A DNA stretch of 64,000 nt from Nitrosarchaeum sp. (GCF_025699065.1 NZ_JAILWF010000002.1:124001-188000), one strand, 5' to 3'. Positions 52,288 to 61,394 are shown, numbered from the stretch's first letter. Notes: generated by a model not told the origin, from the letters alone. Translations and numbers: made by a program.

Positions 52288-52760
52288 CTTTCCATCCACT
52301 GTTTTTGTTTTTTATCGTATTCTTTACGTGTATACCTTATTGTAGCGGGAACTCCAATTACTACAGAATCTTCTGGAACATTTCTCGTTACTACTGCACC
52401 CATAGCAACTACACTATTCTTGCCAATAGTTACACCTGCTTTAATAACAGCCCTTGCCCCTATCACTGCATTATCTTCAATGGTTACTCCTACCATTTTC
52501 TCACACATTGGATATGGATCATTAGTTAATACTGCTGCAGGTCCAATGAATACATTTTTTCCAATTCTTGATAATGGTGGGATGTATGCTTGTCCTTCTA
52601 TCTTTGTATTTTCTCCAATCTTTACATTGTAATCAATATGAACAAGTGAACCAATCTTCACATTATTTCCAATTTCTACATTATCTCCAATATATGAAAA
52701 ATGCCAGATTTTGACATTCTCTCCTATCTTTGCTTTTTCAGAAATAAAGTTTGTAACCAA
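52284..52760 (-). CDS. Left-handed beta-helix acyltransferase (hexapeptide repeat)
   Basis: A 158-residue protein with repeated I-G-x-N hexapeptides: AKIGENVKIWHFSYIGDNVEIGNNVKIGSLVHI through VTIGKNSVVAMGAVVTRNV and the C-terminal GVPATIRYTRKEY. The general base His is probably in VKIWHFSYIG. It resembles WbpD-type N-acetyltransferases that acylate UDP-amino sugars. Last gene of a minus-strand run with a WbpB-like dehydrogenase. Confidence 0.82.
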   Translation of the reverse strand: MVTNFISEKAKIGENVKIWHFSYIGDNVEIGNNVKIGSLVHIDYNVKIGENTKIEGQAYIPPLSRIGKNVFIGPAAVLTNDPYPMCEKMVGVTIEDNAVIGARAVIKAGVTIGKNSVVAMGAVVTRNVPEDSVVIGVPATIRYTRKEYDKKQKQWMES

Positions 52761-52765
52761 TTATA

Positions 52766-53035
52766 TCACAAATGCCATGGCTTTGCCATAGTAATAATTT
52801 TTTCAGGCAAGTTTTTCTTATTATTAGTGAGAAATTCTATCTCTTGCTTCTTGTTTCTTAATTCATCAGGTAACATTATTGGAATCTCTTCAATTATGGG
52901 ATAAAATCTTGAACATTTGGGGCAAAATAATGCTCCTTCTGAAACAATATTATTTTCTTCTTTAATTTCATATAGTTCTAAAGGATGATTTTTGTCTATA
53001 GGGCATGCTAAAATATCCATCATTGTCTTGTTCAT
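52766..53035 (-). CDS. Trm112-like zinc protein
   Basis: An 89-residue protein with MMDILACPIDKNHPLELYEI and ALFCPKCSRFYPIIEEIPIMLPDEL, the pattern of Trm112/UPF0434 proteins that stabilise tRNA, rRNA and protein methyltransferases. Cys 11 plus the CPKC knuckle are kept; the second N-terminal Cys (CPxC) is replaced by Asp. It overlaps the dehydrogenase gene by 4 bp. Confidence 0.75.
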   Translation of the reverse strand: MNKTMMDILACPIDKNHPLELYEIKEENNIVSEGALFCPKCSRFYPIIEEIPIMLPDELRNKKQEIEFLTNNKKNLPEKIITMAKPWHL

Positions 53036-53967
53036 TTCAATTCCAGATAGATTGGCATGCCTTTTTGGCTAGATAAAAGTGCAGCTTCTGCTATTTTTGT
53101 TACATTTACTGCTTGCTGTGAACTTACAACTAGATTATTTTTTCCTTCTATAGCTCCCAAAAAACTTTGAATTTCCAGTAGTAATGGTTCCTGTTTGTCA
53201 TTCCGTGGTATTTCGGTTTCTTCTTTTTTCTCAATTTTTATTTCCTGCGAAATGAAATCTGATGTAATTATTGCATCAGTACACACTGCTGTAAATGTTC
53301 TAACTCTTTTTGGTGTAATCCAATTTGATGAAATAATTGCTACTTTGTCATTTTTATATCCTAACATAATACTTGCAAAATCTTCATGTTCATGATTTAT
53401 TCTACCTGATCTTGCAAAAACTACTTGAGGCATATCATCAAACAACCAATTTGCAGTATCTATGTCATGAACAGATGTATCGTAAATAATTCCAACATCT
53501 TTGATATGTAGTGGCATTCTATTTTCTCTGTGAAATTCAAGCATTACAAGTTCTCCATATTTTTTTTCTTTCACAAACTTTTTCACATTATCTACTGCTG
53601 GGTTAAATCGTTCTATGTATCCACAAGTTAGTACTAGGCTATTTTTTTTGGCCAGATCTGCAATTTTCTGACCATCTTCTGATTTGTATGTCATGGGTTT
53701 TTCTACAAATACATGTTTTTTTGCTTCAAGCAATTTTGTTGCAATTTCTGTGTGTGTTGATGTTGGAGTTACTACAAACGCTCCATCAAATTCTTCAAAT
53801 TCAATCAAATCATCCAATGAATTATAATGATTAACTGAATATTTTTCACCATATTCTTTACTTCTTTCAGCATTAGTATCGCAAACTGCAGAAAGAACAC
53901 CTAATTGTGATAGAATTCTTGTATGATTTTTCCCCCATCCTCCTGTACCGATTTGAACAATTTTCAT
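53032..53967 (-). CDS. Gfo/Idh/MocA-family NAD(P)-dependent sugar oxidoreductase
   Basis: A 311-residue protein. The Rossmann start is MKIVQIGTGGWGKNHTRIL, the family block EKPMTYKSEDGQKIADLAKK holds the catalytic Lys, and CGYIERFNPAVDNVKKF plus GIIYDTSVHDIDTANWLF hold the active-site Asp/His. It resembles UDP-sugar dehydrogenases of the WbpB type. Between an aminotransferase and Trm112/acetyltransferase genes, this fits making a modified nucleotide sugar. Confidence 0.85.
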   Translation of the reverse strand: MKIVQIGTGGWGKNHTRILSQLGVLSAVCDTNAERSKEYGEKYSVNHYNSLDDLIEFEEFDGAFVVTPTSTHTEIATKLLEAKKHVFVEKPMTYKSEDGQKIADLAKKNSLVLTCGYIERFNPAVDNVKKFVKEKKYGELVMLEFHRENRMPLHIKDVGIIYDTSVHDIDTANWLFDDMPQVVFARSGRINHEHEDFASIMLGYKNDKVAIISSNWITPKRVRTFTAVCTDAIITSDFISQEIKIEKKEETEIPRNDKQEPLLLEIQSFLGAIEGKNNLVVSSQQAVNVTKIAEAALLSSQKGMPIYLELK

Positions 53968-54885
53968 TTAATACACCGCAGTTAACCAATCAGAGTAATT
54001 TTGGTTTTTGTTCATTACTATGTCTGTATACTCTTTCATCATTTTTTTAGTAATATGTCCTGGTTTACCATCACCAATTTTCTTACCATTCATTGAAATT
54101 ATAGGTGTGATCTCTGCAGCAGTACCCGTAAGAAAAATTTCATCAGAAATTTCTAATTCACTTCTAGATACATCATTTTCTGTCACATCAATATTTAGAT
54201 CCTTTGCAATTTTTATTATTGCATCACGTGTTATTCCATTTAATGCTGAAGAAGATAATGATGGTGTGATCAATCGTTCTTCTCTTACAATGAAAATATT
54301 TTCTCCAGGCGCTTCACTTACATTTCCATTATGATCCAATAAAATTGCTTCATCATAACCACTTCTTTTTGCTTCTTGTGTTGCTATAATTGAATTAAGA
54401 TAATTTCCTCCCATTTTTGCTTGTGGTGGATTTGACATGTCAGAGAATTTTCTCCATGATACCACTCCTGCAGTAATTCCATTTTTGCTAAATAAATCTC
54501 CAAATGGGAAAGCAAAAATTGCAACATTAGTTGGTGCTTTTTCTGTAACATGTAGATTTATTCCATAATCTCCTACAAAATAAAATGGTCTAATATAACA
54601 TGATTTTTTTATTTTATTTTTTTCGCAAATTCTAATTATTGCATTACTAATGATTTGATCTGAAAAATTAAGCGAAATATTATAAAATTGACCTGATTTT
54701 CTAAACCGCTTTACATGTTCATCTAATCTAAAGATAAAAAGATTTTTTCCATTCCAATATGCTCGAATTCCCTCAAAAACAGAAGTTCCATAATGAATTG
54801 CATGAGTTGTAATTGGGACTTTGGCTTTATCTATGGTTGTAAATTTTCCATCAAACCAAACATATTTTGAAATAGGAAGACCCAC
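53968..54885 (-). CDS. ilvE: Branched-chain aminotransferase (paralogue 2)
   Basis: A 305-residue fold-type IV aminotransferase: THAIHYGTSVFEGIRAYW, the Schiff-base Lys in PPQAKMGGNYLNSIIA, SEAPGENIFIV, ALNGITRDAIIKI and LTGTAAEITPII. It differs clearly from the copy at 12130-13044, yet both keep the catalytic residues. It is directly followed by a sugar oxidoreductase. Branched-chain role is the default; D-amino acid or other branch-specific donors are alternatives. Confidence 0.88.
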   Translation of the reverse strand: MGLPISKYVWFDGKFTTIDKAKVPITTHAIHYGTSVFEGIRAYWNGKNLFIFRLDEHVKRFRKSGQFYNISLNFSDQIISNAIIRICEKNKIKKSCYIRPFYFVGDYGINLHVTEKAPTNVAIFAFPFGDLFSKNGITAGVVSWRKFSDMSNPPQAKMGGNYLNSIIATQEAKRSGYDEAILLDHNGNVSEAPGENIFIVREERLITPSLSSSALNGITRDAIIKIAKDLNIDVTENDVSRSELEISDEIFLTGTAAEITPIISMNGKKIGDGKPGHITKKMMKEYTDIVMNKNQNYSDWLTAVY

Positions 54886-55235
54886 AAAAAATCATCGATA
54901 TATCAGTAATTAATCTATTTGGGAATATTTTTCTCATTATTTTCTCTAAAACCTAGAATTAGAACGTAATTTTGATAATTAAATTTTGTTAGTGTATTCA
55001 TTTTTGATGAATTCTTGAATAATTCTAATTTTCATATGATTTTAGACTTGATGAATCTTTTAATTTTTAGACAATGAATCTTTGAAGATAAAAATACAAA
55101 AAACATAAGATCTAATCTTGCAAAATGGATTTTTTCTTTTTTAAAATATTTTAAAATTGTATTCTCAACATCACCCATTTTGTGTAATTTTTTTAATTTC
55201 ACCTGTAGAAATTCTAGTAAATTGTCAATTCTATT

Positions 55236-55298
55236 ATGGCAGCAAAGAAAAAAGCAGCAGCTAAAAAAACAACTAAAAAGGCTTCAAAAAAGAAATAA
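55236..55298 (+). CDS. 20-residue Lys/Ala-rich micropeptide
   Basis: ATG at 55236 opens a peptide of 20 residues: MAAKKKAAAKKTTKKASKKK, with ten Lys and six Ala, stop TAA. The composition resembles histone H1 tails and other DNA-associated basic peptides. A T-rich, TATA-like stretch lies about 40 bp upstream. The rest of the 54886-55363 gap has no other convincing gene. A terminator hairpin overlaps the last codons. Confidence 0.5.
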   Translation: MAAKKKAAAKKTTKKASKKK

Positions 55299-55320
55299 TC
55301 TTTTGAAGCTTGTTTTATTT
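55279..55320 (+). terminator. Hairpin plus T-tract terminator overlapping the micropeptide end
   Basis: GCTTCAAAA (55281-55289) and TTTTGAAGC (55301-55309) are perfect complements around an 11-nt loop, followed by TTGTTTTATTTTTT. The left arm lies within the micropeptide's coding sequence. Archaeal termination often needs only the T-run. Confidence 0.6.
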
Positions 55321-55363
55321 TTTCCAATCTAGATTTTTATAAAATATTCATATTTTAGATGAT

Positions 55364-55966
55364 TTACTCCGACCATCCTTCCTTAGGGAATTTCATTCCT
55401 AAAACTCGGGTTGTTTTATCCTCAGAATCTGAAAATTTTTTAATTACTTCCCAATTTTCTTCAATTATTTGTTGGACACTTTGTGGAACGTCATTTTTCC
55501 AATTTATTGTTTTATCTAATACTGAATTATAGATATTTTCTTTAACCGTTGTTGCTGACAATATTCTTCTTTGTCCTATCTTTGGCTTTAATCTGTATAA
55601 TTTGAGCATATACCCTTCTGTTTTATCTCCTGTATATGAGAAAAAATCACCTTGTACACCTTTTAGTATTTGTCTTCGTAATTCCCATGATTTTGGTGAT
55701 AATAATGGTGGCATGTATTTTTTAAATGGTGCAAAAAAAGTATAGTCATTTGTTATTCTAATAGAATCTCCAAAAATGGATGTAAGCATTTTTTTTCTAA
55801 TTTCAAAATTAAATGGAAAGCTTTTACTGTTAATTTCCATTTTACCTGATTTGAAAATAACAGGCATAATTTTAACAATATCTGCTTTATTTTTTAATTC
55901 ATTTATGATTTCAACATGAGCATTAGTGACAGGATTTAGATGTGCTAGGTACAGAGCAGTAATCAA
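55364..55966 (-). CDS. Nucleotidyltransferase-fold protein (NMN adenylyltransferase-like)
   Basis: A 200-residue protein starting MITALYLAHLNPVTNAHVEI, in which HxxxxxxxH resembles the T/HxGH motif of cytidylyl/adenylyltransferases although the Gly is Ala. The C-terminal half has KIGQRRILSATTVKENI, placed where the family has its ISSTxxR motif. NMNAT or a related nucleotide transfer is possible, but the divergent first motif makes activity uncertain. Confidence 0.6.
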   Translation of the reverse strand: MITALYLAHLNPVTNAHVEIINELKNKADIVKIMPVIFKSGKMEINSKSFPFNFEIRKKMLTSIFGDSIRITNDYTFFAPFKKYMPPLLSPKSWELRRQILKGVQGDFFSYTGDKTEGYMLKLYRLKPKIGQRRILSATTVKENIYNSVLDKTINWKNDVPQSVQQIIEENWEVIKKFSDSEDKTTRVLGMKFPKEGWSE

Positions 55967-56017
55967 TCACATTAACTAGAAAAATGTCATATTTCAATGA
56001 TTGACTTTCTAAAAATA

Positions 56018-56091
56018 TGGGAACGATGGGATTTGAACCCATGATCTCCAGCACCCGAGGCTGGCAGTATACCAAGCTAACCTACGTCCCC
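56018..56091 (-). tRNA. tRNA-Pro (anticodon CGG)
   Basis: The minus-strand cloverleaf has acceptor GGGGACG/CGTTCCC with one G-T pair, anticodon stem CCAGC/GCTGG with loop CTCGGGT (anticodon CGG, codon CCG), T stem ATGGG/CCCAT and discriminator A. No intron seen. Confidence 0.96.
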
Positions 56092-56135
56092 GAAGTTTAG
56101 AATTGCTAGGTAATTTTATTTCTTTAAAAAGTTGC

Positions 56136-56981
56136 TTAACCGTACGATTCGTACTTTACTTCAAAGCTTCCGTCTGCACGTTTATCATGTTCTGTAACAA
56201 ATCCTTTTGGTTTTAGGAAATCCATTACACCATCAATTGTTCCTTGCCAACCACAGACATAAAACATTGTATTTTCTTTTGTAATTTTATCTTCAATCAA
56301 TTCTTCTAATGGTGAAATTCCATTGTCTCTTGGTCTAAGAAATGTTTCAACCCTTCCAACTTGACCTGCCCATGATCTGTTAAACCATTCTTGTGGTCTA
56401 CTTATAGCTGCTCTGTATTTAAAATTCCATTTGTCTTTTCCTTTTGCTATGCTTTCATTTTCTAAATCTGTTAGTAATTCTTTGTAACTTAACTCATCAA
56501 CATAACTTGCACCATGTAAAACAATTATCTCTCTTTTATCTCCAATAGCATGTAGGTGTTGTGCAAAACTTACAAATGGTGCTAGACCTGTACCCCCTCC
56601 AATACAAATAATTCTTCGATTATCTTTTTCTCCATTTGGAAGGGTTTCATTTATCAAGAGTGCTCTACCTGTAGGTTTTAACCATAAAATTTCATCACCT
56701 TCTTTAGCATTGAATAACTGCGTGGTTAATCTACCTGGAAGTGGTTTTCTTACCCATCTAATTACAAGCTCAATATACTTTTTATTTTCAGGATGTGATG
56801 CAATTGAATAAGCTCTTCTAACAATTTTTCCACCTTCTACAGGATTTGGTAAACCTAATGTGATAAACTGACCTGCCTGATAATCAGGAACTGGTCCGTC
56901 TTTTGGTACTAGTCTAATAATTACAAGGTCTTCCTTAAGTAACTGAACATAGGTGATGGTTGCTTTGTTATCTACTACCAT
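56136..56981 (-). CDS. Ferredoxin/flavodoxin-NADP reductase-like flavoprotein
   Basis: A 281-residue FNR-fold protein. The FAD motif is VRRAYSIASHPEN, the phosphate part is PLPGRLTTQLF, and the NAD(P) domain has IICIGGGTGLAPFVSFAQHL and FYVCGWQGTIDGVMDFL. C-terminal VKYESYG resembles the FAD-stacking aromatic tail. It would move electrons between NAD(P)H and a small carrier, possibly one of the two ferredoxins at 44 kb. Partner is an inference. Confidence 0.88.
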   Translation of the reverse strand: MVVDNKATITYVQLLKEDLVIIRLVPKDGPVPDYQAGQFITLGLPNPVEGGKIVRRAYSIASHPENKKYIELVIRWVRKPLPGRLTTQLFNAKEGDEILWLKPTGRALLINETLPNGEKDNRRIICIGGGTGLAPFVSFAQHLHAIGDKREIIVLHGASYVDELSYKELLTDLENESIAKGKDKWNFKYRAAISRPQEWFNRSWAGQVGRVETFLRPRDNGISPLEELIEDKITKENTMFYVCGWQGTIDGVMDFLKPKGFVTEHDKRADGSFEVKYESYG

Positions 56982-57104
56982 AACGTTACATCCATCCTAA
57001 TTATGGTTAAATATCTTGTGTTAATTTCACACTTGTGTTTTTTTTGACCGCTAAACGTTAATAACCAATTTGAAAAACGTTATTCGATCAGTTTACTGAT
57101 TATT

Positions 57105-57178
57105 GGGCCGATCGTCTAGTCTGGTAGGATGGGTGCATGGCATGCATCAGATCGAGGGTTCAAATCCCTTTCGGTCCA
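57105..57178 (+). tRNA. tRNA-Ala (anticodon GGC)
   Basis: The acceptor is GGGCCGA/TCGGTCC with the G3:U70 alanine determinant, the anticodon stem GGTGC/GCATC with loop ATGGCAT (anticodon GGC, codon GCC), T stem GAGGG/CCCTT with a wobble pair, discriminator A. The 3' 19 bases overlap the end of the HEAT-repeat gene on the other strand. Confidence 0.95.
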
Positions 57179-57726
57179 CTTTCTCTTTTAACATTTGAAA
57201 GTAATCTCTCTAACTCTGAATCTTGTTGATTAGACAATTCTTTAATTTCACTCTCTGACAATGAATATCCGAGATCAATAATTGCTTGTAATGCACTTTT
57301 TCTAACTTCCAAATTACAGTCGGATAGACAATCATAAATTGCTTCTTTAGCTTCTTTTGCTTTAAGATGTCCTAATGCTCCAAGAGCGCATGCTTTTACC
57401 ATTGAACTTTGATCATCTAATAAATTGATGATTTCTGATATTGCATTAGTATCATTTCGATTAGCTATTACTAAAGCTGTGTATCCTCTAATGTTTTTAT
57501 TTTGAGATTTCAAATTATTTACTAATAAATCTGAAATATTATTTTCATTTAATACTAGTGCACTAAAAGCTTCTCCTCTCACTTTAATATCGACATCATC
57601 TAATTTTGAAATTATTTTTTGTATAATTTCTATATTGTTTGTACCAGCAAGAAATTCCAGATTTTTAATTTTTTCTTCAATAGTTCCTGAATCTAAAATT
57701 TCTATGATGTTTTTCATATTATTCAT
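57160..57726 (-). CDS. HEAT-repeat protein
   Basis: A 188-residue all-helical protein with about five HEAT repeats: VDIKVRGEAFSALVLNE, QNKNIRGYTALVIANRND, SMVKACALGALGHLKAK, CNLEVRKSALQAIIDLGYS. These resemble PBS-lyase HEAT repeats used as scaffolds. The last six codons (SGPKGI and the stop) are read from the complement of the tRNA-Ala T arm. Scaffold or adaptor role only; partner unknown. Confidence 0.78.
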   Translation of the reverse strand: MNNMKNIIEILDSGTIEEKIKNLEFLAGTNNIEIIQKIISKLDDVDIKVRGEAFSALVLNENNISDLLVNNLKSQNKNIRGYTALVIANRNDTNAISEIINLLDDQSSMVKACALGALGHLKAKEAKEAIYDCLSDCNLEVRKSALQAIIDLGYSLSESEIKELSNQQDSELERLLSNVKRESGPKGI

Positions 57727-57803
57727 TAAAATCCCCAGATCTAGTTAATAATGCTTCAATATTTTTCATAAAATTTTATCTAGAATCAAAAATTCTCTTT
57801 TAG

Positions 57804-57813
57804 CTTTAAATTA
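57804..57813 (+). promoter_or_regulatory. TATA box of alba
   Basis: CTTTAAATTA lies 22-31 bp before the Alba ATG at 57835, so transcription would begin at or next to the start codon. Confidence 0.5.
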
Positions 57814-57834
57814 TCGTTAAATACCGAACTTCTT

Positions 57835-58119
57835 ATGTCAAACGAATCCAGAAACACCATATTCATTGGTAAGAAACCATTGATGGCATATGTAACATCA
57901 ACGCTAATTCAATTGGCAAACTTACCCTCCGTCTACATCAAAGCTAGAGGTCTAAGCATTGGTCGTGCTGTGGATGTAGCTCAAATCATTGCAAGAAAGA
58001 CAGAAAATGCTGGATACTCTATTGGAGAAATAAAAATAGGCTCCGAATCATTAGAGTCACAAGACGGTAGAACCAGAAACGTTTCAACAATAGAAATTGA
58101 AGTAAAGAGAAACGGTTGA
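57835..58119 (+). CDS. albA: Alba chromatin protein
   Basis: A 94-residue DNA/RNA-binding protein: NTIFIGKKPLMAYVTSTLIQLANLPSVYIKARGLSIGRAVDVAQI with the conserved Lys of GKKP, and SRNVST-like RTRNVSTIEIEVKR. It coats DNA as dimers. The Lys acetylated in Sulfolobus Alba corresponds to the GKKP region. Expressed alone from a probable leaderless promoter. Confidence 0.96.
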   Translation: MSNESRNTIFIGKKPLMAYVTSTLIQLANLPSVYIKARGLSIGRAVDVAQIIARKTENAGYSIGEIKIGSESLESQDGRTRNVSTIEIEVKRNG

Positions 58120-58148
58120 TAACTGTACTTTACTTGAAATTTTTTATT

Positions 58149-59015
58149 TTATTCTCTTTTTGAAAATCTATATCTCTTTTCTAATTTTTGGAATTTGGGT
58201 AATTCGACCAGATCATTGAACTGATCAAAATTTACAACTTTTTGTTTTGATTTCCTTGTAGTTCCTGACTTTTTCAATTCTTTTAAAATGTTCATAGTTG
58301 CAAAAGTATTAGCAAATAATACTGAAAGTGGATATAAAATAATTTTAAATCCTAATTTATGTAATGTTTCTGCTGACATTATTGGAGTTGTACCTCCCTC
58401 TATCATATTTGCTACAAGAGGTGCATTGATAGATTTTCCAATTATTTTCATCTCTTCTAATGATCTTGGTGCTTCAATAAACACTGCATCTGCCCCTGTT
58501 TTTTTATTTTGTAATCCACGTTCTATTGCTGCATCTAGTCCTTCTGTAGCTCTTGCATCAGTCCTTGCAACAATTATGAAATCTTTACTTTGTCTTGCAT
58601 CTATAGCTGCCCCCAATTTTTCGGTATATTCTTCTTGTGATATCACTTCTTTTCCTTGCATATGACCGCATCTTTTTGGCCATCTCTGGTCTTCTAGAAA
58701 AATCCCTGATGCACCTGCTGATTCTAACTCCCTTACCAATTTCCAAACACTTAATGCATTACCATAACCTGTATCTGAATCAACTATTACAGGAACTGAA
58801 ACGGCTCTACATATTCTTCTTGCATTATCTAATGTTTCAGTTGCTCCAATGAAACCATAGTCTGGCATTCCAAATAATGTAGCTGAAGTTCCATATCCTG
58901 TTTGAAACATAGCTTCAAACCCTACTTTTTCTGCAATTTTTGCTCCAATTGCATCATACACTCCTGGAATTACAAGTGACTTGTTTGTTTTTAGCATACT
59001 TTTCAAATTTTTCAT
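58149..59015 (-). CDS. Isocitrate lyase/PEP mutase-family C-C lyase
   Basis: A 288-residue TIM-barrel enzyme. Mg/substrate motifs: PVIVDSDTGYGNALSVWKLV, GIFLEDQRWPKRCGHMQGKE with the KRCGH catalytic loop, and IIVARTDARATEGLDAAIER. This length fits methylisocitrate lyase, oxaloacetate decarboxylase or related 2-methylmalate-type lyases; full-length isocitrate lyase is larger. Substrate not assignable. Convergent with alba. Confidence 0.85.
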   Translation of the reverse strand: MKNLKSMLKTNKSLVIPGVYDAIGAKIAEKVGFEAMFQTGYGTSATLFGMPDYGFIGATETLDNARRICRAVSVPVIVDSDTGYGNALSVWKLVRELESAGASGIFLEDQRWPKRCGHMQGKEVISQEEYTEKLGAAIDARQSKDFIIVARTDARATEGLDAAIERGLQNKKTGADAVFIEAPRSLEEMKIIGKSINAPLVANMIEGGTTPIMSAETLHKLGFKIILYPLSVLFANTFATMNILKELKKSGTTRKSKQKVVNFDQFNDLVELPKFQKLEKRYRFSKRE

Positions 59016-59075
59016 GCTATTACTTTTAGGGAGAATTATTTATGATTTTAAAATATTAAAATGACATATACAATC

Positions 59076-59591
59076 CTATTCTATTTTAATTTCTTTTCCT
59101 TTTTTGATAGTTTTTTTCTCATCTATTTTCTTTAGCTCTGATTCTAAGAATTTTCTATATTTCTCAGTTTCATCATTTGTCATATTGGCAAAATTGGAGC
59201 TAAGAATTGAACCTATTATGGACATTTTTTCTAACAGATCCGTTGCAACAAATCTTCCTACATTCCCTAATCTAAAAAGGACATCTAATTGCTTTCTAAC
59301 AATTTCATTTACTTTGTCAACATCTTCTGCCGTCTCTATTCCTTTTTTTGTTAATTGATACTTTCCATCTCTAGTTTCTTCAATAAGATCTTCATCAAGT
59401 AATCTTCCTAATAATGGATAGATCAACCCAGGTGAAGGTTTCCATATCCCATTACTTTGTTCTACAGCATAATCTATAATCTCTTTTCCAGTATGCGCTT
59501 TCTTTTTTAAAAGTTCTAAAATAAAATACCTTGAAAATCCTCTAGGTATTGAACTTCCAACTCTTTGAAACCATTCTGAAATCATAATCAA
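59076..59591 (-). CDS. PadR-family transcription regulator
   Basis: A 171-residue winged-helix protein: PRGFSRYFILELLKKKAHTGKEIIDYAVEQSNGIWKPSPGLIYPLLGRLLDEDLIEETRDGKYQLTKKG. The rest is the PadR C-terminal dimerisation helices. It is divergent from the succinate dehydrogenase operon (91 bp between starts) and may control it. Ligand unknown. Confidence 0.88.
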   Translation of the reverse strand: MIMISEWFQRVGSSIPRGFSRYFILELLKKKAHTGKEIIDYAVEQSNGIWKPSPGLIYPLLGRLLDEDLIEETRDGKYQLTKKGIETAEDVDKVNEIVRKQLDVLFRLGNVGRFVATDLLEKMSIIGSILSSNFANMTNDETEKYRKFLESELKKIDEKKTIKKGKEIKIE

Positions 59592-59681
59592 TAATATCGC
59601 TAGTGATATATAATATTTTTTTGAAAATCTACGCTCATTACTACATATTTAACCCGCCTTTTAGGTAGTCATTCTGTCAAA

Positions 59682-61394
59682 ATGGTCGAATCTCTTGAAT
59701 TTGATTTGATAATATGTGGGTCTGGATTAGCTGGTTTAAGGGCAGCTATAGAAGCCGCAAGGAAGAACTCAAAAATCAAAATTGGAATTGTTTCAAAACT
59801 TCAAGTTATGCGTTCTCATTCTGTATCTGCAGAAGGTGGAACAGCGGCTGTTCTTTTTGAAGATGAAGGTGATACTATTGAATCTCATATTTATGATACA
59901 GTGAAAGGAAGTGATTTTCTTGCTGATCAAGATGTTGCTGAGAGGCTTTGTGTGGAGATGCCAAAAGAAATTTATCAATTGGATCATTGGGGAATGCCTT
60001 GGTCTAGACGAAAAGATGGAAGAATAGGTCAAAGAAATTTCGGTGGTTATAGTTTCCCAAGAGCTACATATGCATCTGATAAAGTTGGCTTCTTTGAAAT
60101 GCAAACTTTGTATGATACATGTCAAAAATTTGAAAATATTGAATATCTAAATGAGTGGTTTGCAACATCAATTATTCATGATGGAAAACGATTTATGGGA
60201 ATCACTGCAATTGAACTTTCATCTGGCACATTTTATTCAATTAAAGGTAAAGCTCTAATCATTGCAACTGGTGGAGCTGGAAGACTGTACAGTTTCTCAA
60301 CTTATGCATTATCTTCAACTCCGGATGGTTTGGATATGGCATTACGTGCAGGTATGGCACTTAAAGACATGGAATTTGTTCAATTTCATCCAACTGGAAT
60401 TTTGCCTTCGGGAATATTGATCACTGAAGGTGCAAGGGGTGAGGGAGGATATTTGCTAAATAACAAGGGTGAACGATTTATGAAAAAATATGCTGGTGAA
60501 AAAATGGAATTAGCTCCACGTGATATTGTTTCAAGAGCTATGATGACAGAAATGAGTGAAGGACGTGGATTCAAACATGAAACTGGCGTTAATTGCATGA
60601 AACTTGATTTACGCCATCTTGGAGATGAAAAAATTAAAGAAAAATTAGGTGGTATCCGAGAAATTTCTATTAAATTTTCAGGATTAGATCCTTCCACTGA
60701 CATACTTGATGTTAGACCTGTATGTCATTATATGATGGGTGGAATTCATACTAATATCGACGGTGCTACTGAACTTCAAGGTGTATGGGCTGCAGGTGAG
60801 GCAGCATGTAATAGTGTTCATGGTTCAAATCGACTTGGAGCAAATTCTACTTCTGAGTGTATAGTATGGGGTAAAATTACTGGCAGTTTGGCAGTTGATT
60901 ATATTGAAAAAAATGACTTGACCTCTTCTTGGCCTCATCACTTAGTTGCAGCTGAGGAAAAAAGAATTTATGATGGCATATTTCGAGGTAACGGCGATGC
61001 TAATCCATATGAAGTTAAACAAGAACTAACTGACATTATGAATGATAAAGCATATGTTTTCAGAAACGAAAAAAATCTTGTCGAAGGATTACAGAAAATA
61101 CGCCAACTAAAAGAACAAACTTGGAAGCATGTTGATGACAAAGCAAATGAATACAATACTAACTTTTCAAATGTGATGGAACTCGATTCAATGTTTCGTG
61201 TTGCAGAAATTGTTTTGCTAGGAGCTATTAATAGAAAAGAATCACGTGGTGCACATGCAAGAACTGATTATCCTAAACGTGATGATGCAAACTTTTTACA
61301 TCATACTCTAGCCTATTATGATCCTAAAGAGCCAATTATGAAAACACATCCGGTAACAATTACTAAATATCAACCAGTAGAGAGGAAATACTAG
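59682..61394 (+). CDS. sdhA: Succinate dehydrogenase flavoprotein subunit
   Basis: A 570-residue FAD-binding subunit oxidising succinate to fumarate. FAD motif LIICGSGLAGLRAAIEAARK; the covalent-FAD His in MRSHSVSAEGGTAAV; active-site block ALIIATGGAGRLYSFSTYAL and GVWAAGEAACNSVHGSNRLG; catalytic Arg in SRGAHARTDYPKRDD. First of four genes, the next starting directly at its stop. TATA-like ATATTTAACC is about 30 bp upstream. Confidence 0.96.
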   Translation: MVESLEFDLIICGSGLAGLRAAIEAARKNSKIKIGIVSKLQVMRSHSVSAEGGTAAVLFEDEGDTIESHIYDTVKGSDFLADQDVAERLCVEMPKEIYQLDHWGMPWSRRKDGRIGQRNFGGYSFPRATYASDKVGFFEMQTLYDTCQKFENIEYLNEWFATSIIHDGKRFMGITAIELSSGTFYSIKGKALIIATGGAGRLYSFSTYALSSTPDGLDMALRAGMALKDMEFVQFHPTGILPSGILITEGARGEGGYLLNNKGERFMKKYAGEKMELAPRDIVSRAMMTEMSEGRGFKHETGVNCMKLDLRHLGDEKIKEKLGGIREISIKFSGLDPSTDILDVRPVCHYMMGGIHTNIDGATELQGVWAAGEAACNSVHGSNRLGANSTSECIVWGKITGSLAVDYIEKNDLTSSWPHHLVAAEEKRIYDGIFRGNGDANPYEVKQELTDIMNDKAYVFRNEKNLVEGLQKIRQLKEQTWKHVDDKANEYNTNFSNVMELDSMFRVAEIVLLGAINRKESRGAHARTDYPKRDDANFLHHTLAYYDPKEPIMKTHPVTITKYQPVERKY

